Below, piece by piece: positions 8,109-18,093 of a stretch of 64,000 bases of DNA. The notes under the pieces were generated by a model. It was not told the DNA's origin. It worked only from the letters and a program-made list of their open reading frames with translations, and did no database searches. The translations under genes were made by a program, and so were the position numbers. This DNA is from a virus: the IMG/VR virus record IMGVR_UViG_3300030116_003118, positions 20,495 through 84,494 of that record; one strand, 5' to 3'. Position 1 is the first letter of the stretch. The number at the start of each line of letters is the position of its first letter.

Positions 8109-10657
8109 CGGAACACCGCCTTTACATGATAAACAACGTCTTCGTTCACACCGTACTTATTAGCAATACTATTCATGCTTTCAAATTCATTAACTATACC
8201 TACAATATCGGTTGCTGTTAGTTCAGTTTTATATTGACTCTTAATTAATTCTATAGTATCATTTATGTTATCAAAATCATCAAGTCTACCATAGCCTTCA
8301 TAAGTTGGTTTATTTAACATTTTTCTTATTTCATCATGAACAACAAGTACGGCTCTTTCAGGTACAGATAATCTTATCATGTCTCCTCTCTCAGTATGTA
8401 GCGACATAAAAGTTTTCATTTGATTACTCTTATTAGCATCCTTTTGGAATAACTTAGACTTGGCTGCAATAAACGCAATTAAATATTTATACATTGGTTG
8501 AGGCTTACCCTCATTATTATACTCGTCTGCAAGACGTTGTACGCTCTCGCCTCTTATTTTTAGTTGTCCTATGTTGACATTTCTATTTGTTCTAGCAATC
8601 CTTTCAAGGATAGAAGCGAAGTATTTTTTGTCTATAGATATATCATCAGTGAAATCTTCTACTATATCTAACACATCTTCTGTTGTATTTATCAATAGTT
8701 TTTCAGATGGTGATGTAGTAGTCAATGCTTTTCTATAATTATTGATTTGTATTAAATCATTCTTATCTATCAAGCCTATACCAACTGTTAAGAACTGTGT
8801 AAATAGTTGTGCTATTAATTGGTTTGGTGCGCCCCTTCCTGTAAACTGTGCTAGTTCCTGTGAGCGCAAAAATTTAGGAGTGTCTCTAAACACCATAAAT
8901 TCTCCATAAGAAGGCTTGACATAATATTCTTGTATTGCTACTAATAGGTTTTCTATTGCCTCTTCAAACTCTCCCAAGTCTTCTCTTAGTGAACCTAAGT
9001 GTCCTAATCTGAATCTGCTCATAATGTGGTAGTGTTGTTTAGTATCTTCTGTTATTTTCTTTTGGCCTCTTTCTGCATCTCCACCAGTAGGCATATCTGC
9101 TTGTTCCCATATTTCAGGCATCGTTGTTCTATTGAGAGGTTCTTCTATTAGTTCGCCTACGGCCTCCAATAAATCTAAATGGAATTTTTCCAAAGATTCA
9201 TAATTTGGTACTTTGATTTCTTTATTTTGTTTATCTTCAAAACCTAAACTTTCATCATAGAAATTATACACTTCTTGGGTAAATGGTAAATAAAACCAGT
9301 CTCTTGAAACATCAGCAACTTGTTCTCTTCTTTCTTCATGTTCATCTAAAAGTTCTTGTAGGTCTTCTGCAACGCCACTATCAATTTCATTTTCTTCTTG
9401 AATTTCTTGCTTTAGTATTTCTAAAAACTTTATGTAAGCAGTTTTACTGAATGGGTCTTTTACTATTCCTTTTTGGGCAGCGATACCATATATCGGGTCA
9501 ACCTGTGAAATTCTAGTAATATTGTCTATTTGCTTTCTAAAGTTTTCAGCCGCAATTTGTGGTGCGCCGGATTGACCTACTCCAAATTCTGCTTCAGCCG
9601 CACCTCTTTGTGAATCTCCTTCTTCCGAACCATATCCTTCATAAATATCTATATCTTCTTCATCTATTTCAAACTCTTCATCTTGTTCTTCGATGCTTCT
9701 TAAAGAATCGCCTTCATCAAAGATATCTTTTATTTTTTCTATTATGGCATTATGAACATTCATAAGAGTTTCTTCATCATCATCGCTTGCTACAGGATAA
9801 TAGATTGACCTAGATTTAATGACATAGTTCTTATCATCCATGTCCTGATACAAATCATACAGTTTCTTTAACTCACCGTCTAATTCTGTAAAGAATGTTT
9901 CCGATTCTTTCAGCCCTATTATCTTTACATCTTCAGAACCATCATCTAATTTATCTATTTGTTTTTCGATTCCTTCCCATTCTATTAGGACTTTTTGAAT
10001 GGCTCCTCTTAAATCATCAAACTTATCGTAAACCTTTTCCCAGTGGTCATAAAATTTCTTTCTTGACTTAACCATTCTTGGGTCTATTATTCCTAACAAC
10101 TCTCCTTCATCGAAATTTTGTATTTTCAATTTCTTTTTTCTAGCAGTTGATTCAAGAGAATTTGCTAGTGATGTTAGCCCTAAAGCATAATGTGACATAA
10201 CATCTAATCCCTTAGTTGTATTAATCATATCAGTAATAAACTTCTTGTTTTCATCTGAGTTATTTAATACTTCTAAATCATCCAACTCTAATGCACTCTT
10301 TAAATCATTAGGTTGAAGTTTTCTATTTCTATATCTAAATTCAGAAATGATATTTTTTATCATATTCTTACTTGTTTTTCCTCTATCGGTTCCTACCGAT
10401 AATGCAGCCATGTAATCTTTAATATATTGTTCCGAGAATCTTTTCTTTTGTAAAAGAGATTTGATGTTTTCTAACTCTTTATCTTTATTAAGAGTTTCAC
10501 TGATAAGTAATTTATGTGTGTTTGAAATATGTCCTTCTTCAAACTGCGTGTTCTTCATCTCTCTTATCTTTGCAATATATTCTTTACTGTCTACTTCATA
10601 CTTCTCAGTATATGCCCGCCGGGACAGGGTAATGTAATCCTGAATTTCTTGAGTCAT
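8105..10657 (-). CDS. Very large alpha-helical protein
   Basis: An 850-residue highly charged, mainly helical protein starting MTQEIQDYITLSRR; it lacks the tryptophan tag. It contains an acidic low-complexity stretch (EEQDEEFEIDEEDID) in the middle and several coiled-coil-like segments. It overlaps both neighbours by 4 bases. Size and helicity would suit a tape-measure or a large internal virion protein, but there are no transmembrane segments or tape-measure repeats to decide. Confidence 0.65.
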   Translation of the reverse strand: MTQEIQDYITLSRRAYTEKYEVDSKEYIAKIREMKNTQFEEGHISNTHKLLISETLNKDKELENIKSLLQKKRFSEQYIKDYMAALSVGTDRGKTSKNMIKNIISEFRYRNRKLQPNDLKSALELDDLEVLNNSDENKKFITDMINTTKGLDVMSHYALGLTSLANSLESTARKKKLKIQNFDEGELLGIIDPRMVKSRKKFYDHWEKVYDKFDDLRGAIQKVLIEWEGIEKQIDKLDDGSEDVKIIGLKESETFFTELDGELKKLYDLYQDMDDKNYVIKSRSIYYPVASDDDEETLMNVHNAIIEKIKDIFDEGDSLRSIEEQDEEFEIDEEDIDIYEGYGSEEGDSQRGAAEAEFGVGQSGAPQIAAENFRKQIDNITRISQVDPIYGIAAQKGIVKDPFSKTAYIKFLEILKQEIQEENEIDSGVAEDLQELLDEHEERREQVADVSRDWFYLPFTQEVYNFYDESLGFEDKQNKEIKVPNYESLEKFHLDLLEAVGELIEEPLNRTTMPEIWEQADMPTGGDAERGQKKITEDTKQHYHIMSRFRLGHLGSLREDLGEFEEAIENLLVAIQEYYVKPSYGEFMVFRDTPKFLRSQELAQFTGRGAPNQLIAQLFTQFLTVGIGLIDKNDLIQINNYRKALTTTSPSEKLLINTTEDVLDIVEDFTDDISIDKKYFASILERIARTNRNVNIGQLKIRGESVQRLADEYNNEGKPQPMYKYLIAFIAAKSKLFQKDANKSNQMKTFMSLHTERGDMIRLSVPERAVLVVHDEIRKMLNKPTYEGYGRLDDFDNINDTIELIKSQYKTELTATDIVGIVNEFESMNSIANKYGVNEDVVYHVKAVFR

Positions 10658-12675
10658 TCTTGTACCTCCTTAACTAGACCTTCATCAGATAATCTTCCCA
10701 TAAGTTTATACAATTTATCTTCGCCACCTTTAATTTCTAATTGTAACAACTGTAGATATTGTGATGTGTTATCAATAATATCTTGAACCTTTTGTTTAAC
10801 GGATTCTACTAAGCCATCCATAATAGTAGAAAAGGAAGATTGCGCTTCCGTTAATAATTGGTTAAATAGTTTCTTTTCTTCTTCTTCATCATCTTCTTCT
10901 TCTGCGTCATACATGTCGTTTCTTATGGCATTTAGTTCTCTAGTCCCATAATAGAAATCTAAACTTATTAACAACCTTAACATTTCTACAGGTGAAGACT
11001 CTCCCGAATGAGTGCCTGTTGCCTTTAGTTCTCTTAATAGGTCTGATACAGTATCTCCCTCTGTCATAGAAATGTTAATCATTTCAGAATCTTTTCTTAG
11101 TAGTTTGATTTGGTTCACAAACTCCTTTGCTAATTCTACAGGGATTCCTTCATAATTTAACTTGTTAGCATTTTCTCTTATACTAGTAAATAAATCAGCA
11201 CTTCCTTCCTTAGCATTGAATATTTCTTCAACGCTAAATGCAAGTTCTAATAGGTCATCTTTCTCATAGAACTCAGACAGTGCTTGGTTAATTTCTAACT
11301 CATCTTTACCTCTTAATTTTTTGAACATCTCTACTTCATCATCAGTAAATAAGTTAGTTCCTTGTCCTCTGTAATAATTTTCTAGTGCTTTAAAATCATC
11401 TCTCAAAGCAACAGCATCATCCTTCTTAGAACCAGTTATGTATTTGTAAAACTTGGGAAATTCCTCAGATTGTCTCCTATAGATTTCTTGAAGTTCCTGT
11501 ATTTTTTCTTTAGATACTCCTGAAGGGTGGTCTTCACTTACCTTTTCTTTTACTTTATCTTTAAGGTCTTCTCTTCTATAATACTTAGATTGTTTGTCTA
11601 CATCTTTTTCTAATAATGAAACGAGTTTTTTAGGAACATTTCTGCTTAGTTTAATTTCTTCACCTGACTCAATCATCTGTTTTAGATTTAGTGAAGGACT
11701 CTTCAATAGAGTTTCTAAACTTGTACTAACGGTGACGTTGTTACCTAACAAAGAAGACCTAGCATTTTGTAAAGCCTTTTTACTTTTTGTCTTAGGGGTA
11801 GGCATAAACTCCATTTTCTTTCTCCAGCCTTTTAACCCTAATAGTTTCAAATAGTTTAATGCATCTTCTGCATCCGTTACTTGATTCTCATAAGTTTTTG
11901 ATTCAGAAACATCTATTTCTCTTTGAACTCTATCAGATATCTCTGTGTCTCCAAACAAATCTAGTAAGGCAGATTTTTTGAATCCACCTGTTCTAGTAAA
12001 TCTAATTCTTTGTCCAGTCTTTCTTTGCTCAAGTCTATTGATAACATCTCTTACTTGATTAAACATATCAGGACTTATTTTCTCAGGTAGTGTAACTGTA
12101 ACTTCATCATCTGTCTTTGTTACTTCTGCTCCTTCTAATGCCTCTTTGATTTCATCGAAGGCTTCTACTTGTGTAGTTTTGTAAACTTTATCTGTACTGT
12201 AATATAACAAATCAACATCGTCTTTATCTATTGCCTCTATTATTTCTGACTTGTTTTGCATTAGCAAGTCTTTCTTTTTAGTTCTAGTTTTACCACTCCA
12301 ACTTCTAAGTCCCTTTCCTACAAACGCCTTTAGCGGGCCTGTGTCTCCTTCTTTGAGAGATTCTAAAATCTTATCAAACTTTGAACTTACAGTACCCTTT
12401 TGTTGCGCTCTTACGTTTTCTTCAGTAAGAATTTCATTCAATACATTTACAAGTTTTAATGCGTTTGCTGCAATCTCATCTTCTTTGTCCTTGAACTCTT
12501 GAGGGATTTGTTTCTTATTTGATAAAGCAGTTACTTTATTCTTAACTCTTATGATATTCTTTTTATCATCTTTCTTTGCTTCACCTTCGATATATGCTAC
12601 GCCCTGTTCTGTGGTTAGTAAACCAGCAACATTGTCTGGTTTTGGTAATGCTTTCAAAACAGTTTCCCAAGTCAT
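10654..12675 (-). CDS. Large tagged alpha-helical protein
   Basis: A 673-residue protein with N-terminal tag MTWETVLK. The rest is Lys/Glu-rich, helical and probably elongated, with an acidic run (EEEDDEEEEKK) near the C-terminus. Its composition resembles the adjacent 850-residue protein, so the two may act together. No enzymatic motif was seen. Confidence 0.65.
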   Translation of the reverse strand: MTWETVLKALPKPDNVAGLLTTEQGVAYIEGEAKKDDKKNIIRVKNKVTALSNKKQIPQEFKDKEDEIAANALKLVNVLNEILTEENVRAQQKGTVSSKFDKILESLKEGDTGPLKAFVGKGLRSWSGKTRTKKKDLLMQNKSEIIEAIDKDDVDLLYYSTDKVYKTTQVEAFDEIKEALEGAEVTKTDDEVTVTLPEKISPDMFNQVRDVINRLEQRKTGQRIRFTRTGGFKKSALLDLFGDTEISDRVQREIDVSESKTYENQVTDAEDALNYLKLLGLKGWRKKMEFMPTPKTKSKKALQNARSSLLGNNVTVSTSLETLLKSPSLNLKQMIESGEEIKLSRNVPKKLVSLLEKDVDKQSKYYRREDLKDKVKEKVSEDHPSGVSKEKIQELQEIYRRQSEEFPKFYKYITGSKKDDAVALRDDFKALENYYRGQGTNLFTDDEVEMFKKLRGKDELEINQALSEFYEKDDLLELAFSVEEIFNAKEGSADLFTSIRENANKLNYEGIPVELAKEFVNQIKLLRKDSEMINISMTEGDTVSDLLRELKATGTHSGESSPVEMLRLLISLDFYYGTRELNAIRNDMYDAEEEDDEEEEKKLFNQLLTEAQSSFSTIMDGLVESVKQKVQDIIDNTSQYLQLLQLEIKGGEDKLYKLMGRLSDEGLVKEVQE

Positions 12676-12679
12676 TTAA

Positions 12680-13528
12680 TCACGCTACAAACCAGTCATC
12701 TTCCTTTATTCCTTCTGGAATAAATAGGAAGTCATCATTCGGATTTTCTATCACTTGTTCTTTGAACCCTGTAACGAAATCCGGCTTATCCATGTCTGGT
12801 GCGGCGGCTCTACCTCTAGGCGTAACTTCTGGGAATCCCTTTAGATTGTCATCTTTTAATCGTTGTCTATTTAATCTAAATAGTCCCTTCTCCACCAAAC
12901 TCATAATTATGGGGTTTTCGCCTTGTTTTATATTTACTAAATCTCCTAATCCAAAATCAGCAAATAGTTTCCTTTGTTGCTTTAATGCTGCGCCACCAGT
13001 ATCATAATACGTTCTTATGTATAGTGCTGCGGCTTCTGCATTTGTTAATGGCACTATCTCAGGCATGTATATGAAATTAGTATCTGCTGGAATATCTATT
13101 ATTACAGATTGATAAGGTCTCCTTACATCCTCTATAATAGAAACACCTAATTCATCTGGGTTTAAAGTCCAAGTAGCCCTACCGCTACCAACATCTCTAA
13201 TATCTGGTATTTGAGAAGCCCTATCCATTTCTCCCCAAATAGCCTCATCATATTCTACATCTCTTTCTCTTAACTGCCAGTTATTGATGTTAACTTTTCC
13301 ATACAATCCTCTAGCAGTATTACTAACAAGTCGTGGTCTAAAGATGTTATTCTTTCTTTTGAACCACCTTACCATCGTTCTCTCTTTATTGAATCTGTCC
13401 ATCCACTTTCCAGATTCATTGAAGACTAAATCTTCTAATTCTGGAAACGCTGCTAAATTAAAGTATCCATACTTTTCACCTTGCATCGTAGTAGGCATCT
13501 TCAATACTTTTTCCCAAAGTTCATCCAT
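12680..13528 (-). CDS. Tagged virion-module protein
   Basis: The start is placed at ATG 13528, which follows the SD-like GGTGA with a six-base spacer; an in-frame GTG lies three codons upstream. The N-terminus MDELWEKVLK is a shifted version of the shared tag. The 282-residue body has no recognised motif and contains beta-type segments rather than long coiled coils. It sits between a large helical protein and a zinc-finger protein. Confidence 0.65.
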   Translation of the reverse strand: MDELWEKVLKMPTTMQGEKYGYFNLAAFPELEDLVFNESGKWMDRFNKERTMVRWFKRKNNIFRPRLVSNTARGLYGKVNINNWQLRERDVEYDEAIWGEMDRASQIPDIRDVGSGRATWTLNPDELGVSIIEDVRRPYQSVIIDIPADTNFIYMPEIVPLTNAEAAALYIRTYYDTGGAALKQQRKLFADFGLGDLVNIKQGENPIIMSLVEKGLFRLNRQRLKDDNLKGFPEVTPRGRAAAPDMDKPDFVTGFKEQVIENPNDDFLFIPEGIKEDDWFVA

Positions 13529-13537
13529 TTTTTTCAC

Positions 13538-13945
13538 CTAATCTATTTGACTTCTATCTTGTCTAAATTCACCTGCTTGACCTGCATTACAATCCCACGG
13601 TTGAAAGTTATGAACTGTTTTAGCACTCCTTCCTGAAGTTGGTGACACAAATGATTCTAATATTTCTTTGTGTATATCACATGATTGATGACCACAGTTT
13701 CTACACTTGTATGTTGCCCTCATGTTACACATTGGATTACGACATTCACATTCATCTTTTGTTTGTGGTGCGACATCAGTGGCATCTTCCGTTGAATCCT
13801 CCTGTTCTGTTCTATCACCCATTTGACGGGTATCTTTCGTTTTACTCCTAGTCCTGTCTAACTTAGGCGGGGGGTCTCGCAATAAAGGTTGGGGGCCACT
13901 TGGACTTCTATCAAAAATCTTAACGATATCCTTCCAATCATTCAT
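13538..13945 (-). CDS. Tagged zinc-finger protein
   Basis: A 135-residue protein with tag MNDWKDIVK, a polar disordered middle, and a C-terminal cysteine/histidine cluster (CECRNPMC, CRNCGHQSC, DIH) resembling a B-box or A20-like zinc finger. A related C/H pattern occurs in the tagged protein at 21474-21773, so the two may be paralogues. Nucleic-acid or protein binding is inferred from the zinc pattern. Confidence 0.65.
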   Translation of the reverse strand: MNDWKDIVKIFDRSPSGPQPLLRDPPPKLDRTRSKTKDTRQMGDRTEQEDSTEDATDVAPQTKDECECRNPMCNMRATYKCRNCGHQSCDIHKEILESFVSPTSGRSAKTVHNFQPWDCNAGQAGEFRQDRSQID

Positions 13946-14114
13946 ATTTGAACCTCTTATTTAATGCGTCTTTTCTCCTATTACAACCGCAGTCTTTACC
14001 CGTCTTTTCTGAAACATAATCAACTGCTTTCTTTATTCCTGTAGCAGTAGTAATTCTTTCAATAGTATCTCCTAAACCTTTATCTTCTTTTAAAAGTTTA
14101 TCTTTCCAACTCAT
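13938..14114 (-). CDS. Tagged short conserved phage-type protein
   Basis: A 58-residue protein beginning MSWKDKLLK. Its middle reads GLGDTIERITTATGIKKAV and its end has a DCGCNRRKDALN motif, a pattern I recognise from short hypothetical proteins of marine T4-like phages. ATG 14114 gives the tag and the stop overlaps the start of the zinc-finger gene. It is easily missed because of its length. Function unknown. Confidence 0.65.
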   Translation of the reverse strand: MSWKDKLLKEDKGLGDTIERITTATGIKKAVDYVSEKTGKDCGCNRRKDALNKRFKYE

Positions 14115-14125
14115 TGTAACCTCTC

Positions 14126-14311
14126 CTATGCATTCTCTTGTTGAAATTCCATCTCTCTTAACATATCAGGAGTGCAATCGTGATTAGCAAAATCTTCTTC
14201 GTTATCACTTTCATAACCACATAATTGACAACGATACTTATCTTCTTGAACACCGTGTTTAAAATTACCTAATTCGTATCTTTTTGCCTTTAGCATATCT
14301 TGCCAACTCAT
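14126..14311 (-). CDS. Tagged C2H2-like zinc finger protein
   Basis: A 61-residue protein consisting of the tag MSWQDMLK followed by a compact zinc finger (CQLCGYESDNEEDFANHDC). The Cys-x2-Cys and His/Cys spacing suits a C2H2-type or rubredoxin-like knuckle. Probably binds nucleic acid or a partner protein inside the particle. Confidence 0.65.
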   Translation of the reverse strand: MSWQDMLKAKRYELGNFKHGVQEDKYRCQLCGYESDNEEDFANHDCTPDMLREMEFQQENA

Positions 14312-14313
14312 AA

Positions 14314-14634
14314 TTATAACCTCTCAAATGTTCCTAATGTTGGTTGTCTAGGGTCAGGTACTTGCGTTTTTACTTCGGCTAATGTGGTCTGTGTTTTAGG
14401 AACTTTAGGAACCTTTTCTAATGCTCTTAATTGAGAAGTCATTTGCCCTGCGTTAGATATTATTCTATTAATCCACCTATCTTCTATTTCTTTGGCTTCC
14501 ATACTAAGCCCCTTTCTTTCTAATACGTTCATAAATGAATCAATCTTTTCAAATTCATCTTTTACATTGTTCCATCGAGGGTTCTTAGAAAACCTCATCA
14601 ATGGTTGTCTTTTAACTATATCTTCCCAATTCAT
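14314..14634 (-). CDS. Tagged small protein
   Basis: A 106-residue protein with tag MNWEDIVK, a central helical region and a proline- and threonine-rich C-terminus. Start and stop form tight junctions with the neighbours. No recognised domain. Confidence 0.6.
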   Translation of the reverse strand: MNWEDIVKRQPLMRFSKNPRWNNVKDEFEKIDSFMNVLERKGLSMEAKEIEDRWINRIISNAGQMTSQLRALEKVPKVPKTQTTLAEVKTQVPDPRQPTLGTFERL

Positions 14635-15710
14635 GTTGTTCTTGGCTCCCTTAAAAAATTATTTAAATCTGTAAGTGCAGTAGTTAGGGCTTCTTCCCTT
14701 TGTTCTCTTCGGGTTTCATAATCTTTCATTTCTTGTGCTGTTGGCCCTGCTTCTCTCGCTTCTGTTTTTCTATCTTCTTCAACATCTTTGTCTTCTTCTT
14801 GTTGTAATTCATTTAATAACTTAGCAGACTGTTCAGATATGTTTCCTGATGCCCTCTGTCTTTCTAAATTTTGAATTAGTTTTTGATTTGATGCCCTTCT
14901 TTGTTCAGCAGTTAATGTAGCCAATGGTTGGTTTGCTTTAAATCCGGGTTGTAATCCTGCTTCTTGTGCTTCTGCTGATGTCATCGCTGGTTGTCTTTGT
15001 TCTGTAGCATCTGTTGGTTTTCCTCTAACAGTTTGAACATTTCTTCCTAAAGTCTGTCTCCATGTTTCTCCTATCTTTCCACCAGAACCTATTCTTAATC
15101 TTTCTAAAGGAGATAGTTTTGTTTCGCCTCTTCCTTGAACTGCTTCTCTTTCTGCGCCTCTAACGTTTCCAAACATTCTATCTTGTCTTTGAGGGTCATT
15201 AACATAATCACTTACTGCTTGTCGCTGTCTTGCATTTTCTTCTGCTTCTCTTACTTTTGCCCTATCTCTTTCTATTTTCGCTTTGCCTTGTTGAGTGTCA
15301 ACTCTTGCTTGTCTTTCTCTTAGTTTTTGTTTTCTATCAATAGCCGCCTGTTCCCTCTTTCTTTCTTGTTCTTTGGCTCTTAATTGTCTTTGATAATCAG
15401 CCCTATCCTTTTGGTCTTCTTGTTCTTTTTGTCGTTGTTCAAAGAACTTAAAATTTTCATCTTGTTCTTTTCCTCTTGCTTCGTCTGCTTGAGCAGATAA
15501 TTCAGAACCTCTTGATTCAAGAACATTTTTCCTTTGTTGTTCTTTCATCTCTTTTGCCTTGCTTTCTTCTACTCCTCTTTGATATCTTCTTTGTGCGCTA
15601 TCAGTAGATATTTTCTTATCTCGCTGTTTTATCTTTCTTCTACTGCCAGCAACAAACCCCGGTTTCATAGGGGCTTTAGCAAGTTCAAACCAAGCAGCAG
15701 TTGCGTTCAT
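14631..15710 (-). CDS. Tagged Arg/Gln/Glu-rich coiled-coil protein
   Basis: A 359-residue protein with a shifted tag (AWFELAK at residues 6-12) preceded by SD-like GGTGAT. The body is extremely rich in R, Q, E and K and almost entirely predicted coiled coil or long single helix. Such composition suits a scaffold-like or DNA-contacting internal protein. It overlaps the next gene by 4 bases. Confidence 0.65.
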   Translation of the reverse strand: MNATAAWFELAKAPMKPGFVAGSRRKIKQRDKKISTDSAQRRYQRGVEESKAKEMKEQQRKNVLESRGSELSAQADEARGKEQDENFKFFEQRQKEQEDQKDRADYQRQLRAKEQERKREQAAIDRKQKLRERQARVDTQQGKAKIERDRAKVREAEENARQRQAVSDYVNDPQRQDRMFGNVRGAEREAVQGRGETKLSPLERLRIGSGGKIGETWRQTLGRNVQTVRGKPTDATEQRQPAMTSAEAQEAGLQPGFKANQPLATLTAEQRRASNQKLIQNLERQRASGNISEQSAKLLNELQQEEDKDVEEDRKTEAREAGPTAQEMKDYETRREQREEALTTALTDLNNFLREPRTT

Positions 15711-15714
15711 TATA

Positions 15715-16029
15715 TCACCTTTCTTTTTCTCTTAGTTTATTTTGCCACGAAGAATCAAAAAATTCTGGTGAGGCTCTATCATCTGGTTTACCACCGAATT
15801 GCGCCCCTCGCATCTTAGGCATCTTTGTTGCCTTTTCTTTATCCCTTACAAGTTTTAATCTATATAATACTACAAACTTATTACAGTCGTCACAAACTCT
15901 GCCATCAATTAAAGGTCTACCATTGTTTCCAAATTTTCCGTATGGTTTACCACACAAAGCACAGGTTTTACCTCTGTCTTCCATGTCATCATTTTGTCTG
16001 ACTGTTTTGAAAATATCATCCCAATTCAT
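15715..16029 (-). CDS. Tagged zinc-ribbon protein
   Basis: Start chosen at ATG 16029, which gives the tag MNWDDIFK and an ATGA overlap with the upstream gene; an upstream in-frame Met would remove that arrangement. The 104-residue product has a zinc-ribbon-like cluster (CALCGKPYG ... CDDCNK) and a basic, disordered C-terminus. Function unknown. Confidence 0.65.
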   Translation of the reverse strand: MNWDDIFKTVRQNDDMEDRGKTCALCGKPYGKFGNNGRPLIDGRVCDDCNKFVVLYRLKLVRDKEKATKMPKMRGAQFGGKPDDRASPEFFDSSWQNKLREKER

Positions 16030-16685
16030 GCCATTTTCTCCTCCATCTTTCGTTTCACATCTAACCAAACTTGTGGATGATTTTGTGCTAATACCTCTTG
16101 AACAATCTGCATTTGCGCTACTATGATTGTATCCTGTCTCTTATGAACTAACTTGCCCTTAAACTCCATAAGATATCGTAGACTCTCTCTAATCTCTTTT
16201 GCTAGTTTAGTTAAACTATCTATGTATTTAGGATGTAATGGCTCATCGCTATCGAAAAGCGTATCTATTTTCATTTCTAACCGTGTTATATTTTTAGACA
16301 GACTCTCAATTTCGTCTACCTCCTTCACCGCTATTATATTTGCCGCAGACTTCTGAACCAATGGTTGAAGATGTTTCCTCATGTGTCGCTTTACTTGTTC
16401 TTCTGAACATTTCAAAAGCATTGAAACACCTTTTGGTGTTACCGAACCTTCACTTAATTCTTTCTCTAAATGACCTCTTAACTCATGCGTACAAAAGGCA
16501 CACCTCGGATTAGATGCATCAACATAATCTCCCATATGATTTCTTTGATGCCTTGCTGATGTTCCGCTAGGCCAATCCATTTGCCTATCCAAATCATCAG
16601 GCGCAATAGCCATTGTTTCTAATTGCGCTTCTAAATCATCACGGTCTTCGTGATTACATAATTTACATCGTCTTCTCTTTACCAT
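16026..16685 (-). CDS. Zinc/HTH protein, candidate terminase small subunit
   Basis: A 219-residue protein starting MVKRRRCKLC (ATG 16685, overlapping the upstream stop by 7 bases). It has two similar N-terminal units, each with a Cys-x2-Cys knuckle, a helix and a basic RHxRNHM or RHMRKHL segment, i.e. a duplicated zinc/helix DNA-binding module. A long coiled coil follows. DNA-binding head plus oligomerisation helix is the build of terminase small subunits, but the gene is far from terL, so this is only a candidate. Confidence 0.5.
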   Translation of the reverse strand: MVKRRRCKLCNHEDRDDLEAQLETMAIAPDDLDRQMDWPSGTSARHQRNHMGDYVDASNPRCAFCTHELRGHLEKELSEGSVTPKGVSMLLKCSEEQVKRHMRKHLQPLVQKSAANIIAVKEVDEIESLSKNITRLEMKIDTLFDSDEPLHPKYIDSLTKLAKEIRESLRYLMEFKGKLVHKRQDTIIVAQMQIVQEVLAQNHPQVWLDVKRKMEEKMA

Positions 16686-17848
16686 GCTAATACACTCTTC
16701 CAACTCTTTTTAACTTCTTTCTTTTTCTTTTCTACAGGTTTAGGCTTTGCTACCCCCGGCATGAATACAGTTTCTTTACCGGGTGTTCTCTTACACTTAC
16801 CTGTTAAAATGGCTAGATTTTTTGTCTGCCTTCTTGAAATGTTTACTGAAATCCCTTTTACTTCTCCTATGAACTTATCATAGTCTGCTACTCTTTTAAC
16901 AGTCTTACTGTCTTTTACACCAATATCTATAAATGTAAATGCCTTGAGCCTATTGTTAACATGGGTGTCTCTGAACATACCTGTTGTCTTATTAATGCCC
17001 CAACCGGGAGCCTGTGGTGTTCCAACGCATTCTGCCATGTATTCCTTGATGGCATCTATAGTCATCAATTCTGGAGCAGTTACGCCTTTTCCAGAATCCA
17101 CAATCTTTAGTTTCAAATGCTCAAAACTAACATCTTCCTCTAATGCCTTTACAGTTTCACTTAGAATATAAACTAAACCATTGCTAACCAATTGTTGCTT
17201 TAAGATTATACTCTTTTTAACTTCATATAACGTACCATCACCTGCAAACAATGCTTGCCACATTGGAGGCTCGGCAGTATTTTTACTTGTATTATACCAA
17301 TCAGAAGAAACCGCCTTTATTGACTCCTCTTTTCCTCCAAACAATTTTGCTTTTAGATTTCTATATTTAACATAATCAGTGGTTCTATAATGACCATATA
17401 CTTCTTTAGTATCTGTCTCTTCATCATAGTCTGCATTCTTTCTATTTACCTTTCTAAAAATAGGTACTGTGAAAACAATGTTTCTTGGGTCTGCTTCGGT
17501 ATTCTGCATGTTCTTTAATTTAGTATATACCTTAGTAACATTCTTTTTATCTTCCTCAGTTATACCATCTGTTAAATCTAACAAAGCATCCAGTAACTCC
17601 ACTACGTTACCTGCACCGTCATCTAACGGGTCATCAGTATATGGCCTAGCAACTTGTGTATCTCCATGTGCGGCAACTAAATCTAATAATGTTTTATCAG
17701 AAGTAATTCCCATTTGCTCTCCACTAACACTACTACATTGGTCTTTCCATTCTTCATAAGCCTCCTTAAACTTAGAAGAATCAAAAGTTTGTGTTCCCTG
17801 AGAGCCGTCTATAGAGACTCCAACATTTGCCTTCTTTTCTTTTGCCAT
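16679..17848 (-). CDS. Virion-module protein with tag-like C-terminus
   Basis: A 389-residue protein of mixed alpha/beta character starting MAKEKKANVGVSI. It lacks the N-terminal tag but ends in a lysine-rich linker followed by SWKSVLAW, closely resembling the operon's tag transferred to the C-terminus. No recognised domain. The stop overlaps the start of the next gene, while the upstream junction is TAATG. Confidence 0.65.
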   Translation of the reverse strand: MAKEKKANVGVSIDGSQGTQTFDSSKFKEAYEEWKDQCSSVSGEQMGITSDKTLLDLVAAHGDTQVARPYTDDPLDDGAGNVVELLDALLDLTDGITEEDKKNVTKVYTKLKNMQNTEADPRNIVFTVPIFRKVNRKNADYDEETDTKEVYGHYRTTDYVKYRNLKAKLFGGKEESIKAVSSDWYNTSKNTAEPPMWQALFAGDGTLYEVKKSIILKQQLVSNGLVYILSETVKALEEDVSFEHLKLKIVDSGKGVTAPELMTIDAIKEYMAECVGTPQAPGWGINKTTGMFRDTHVNNRLKAFTFIDIGVKDSKTVKRVADYDKFIGEVKGISVNISRRQTKNLAILTGKCKRTPGKETVFMPGVAKPKPVEKKKKEVKKSWKSVLAW

Positions 17849-18093
17849 TACTCTTCCTCTTCATCATTATCCATTGTGTGAATAGATAGGTCTTTCTTTC
17901 TATTATCCACACCCCCTTCATCATCTAGGTTTTGCGACATACCCCCTGCTACGGCTGTTGCACCTGCACCTATTATTGGAGCGATAACTTTCTCCAAATC
18001 TTTCTTCTTCTTTCCGTATAATGGTCTTGCCTCTATACCCCCTGTATTAGACATGACTGCACCTGAATCTTTTATTACATTCCACCACTTCAT
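17848..18093 (-). CDS. Tagged small Gly/Ala-containing protein
   Basis: An 81-residue protein with tag MKWWNVIK. Its middle has a glycine/alanine-rich hydrophobic stretch (IIGAGATAVAGGM) that could insert in or contact a membrane, followed by an acidic tail. No family recognised. Confidence 0.6.
   Translation of the reverse strand: MKWWNVIKDSGAVMSNTGGIEARPLYGKKKKDLEKVIAPIIGAGATAVAGGMSQNLDDEGGVDNRKKDLSIHTMDNDEEEE

Noticed and set aside
8105-10657. Tape-measure protein
   Set aside because: Long and helical, but lacks the hydrophobic segments and repeats usual in tape measures; kept as unknown.
16679-17848. Major capsid protein
   Set aside because: No HK97 fold pattern such as a delta domain followed by E-loop could be recognised, and no protease or scaffold gene precedes it.
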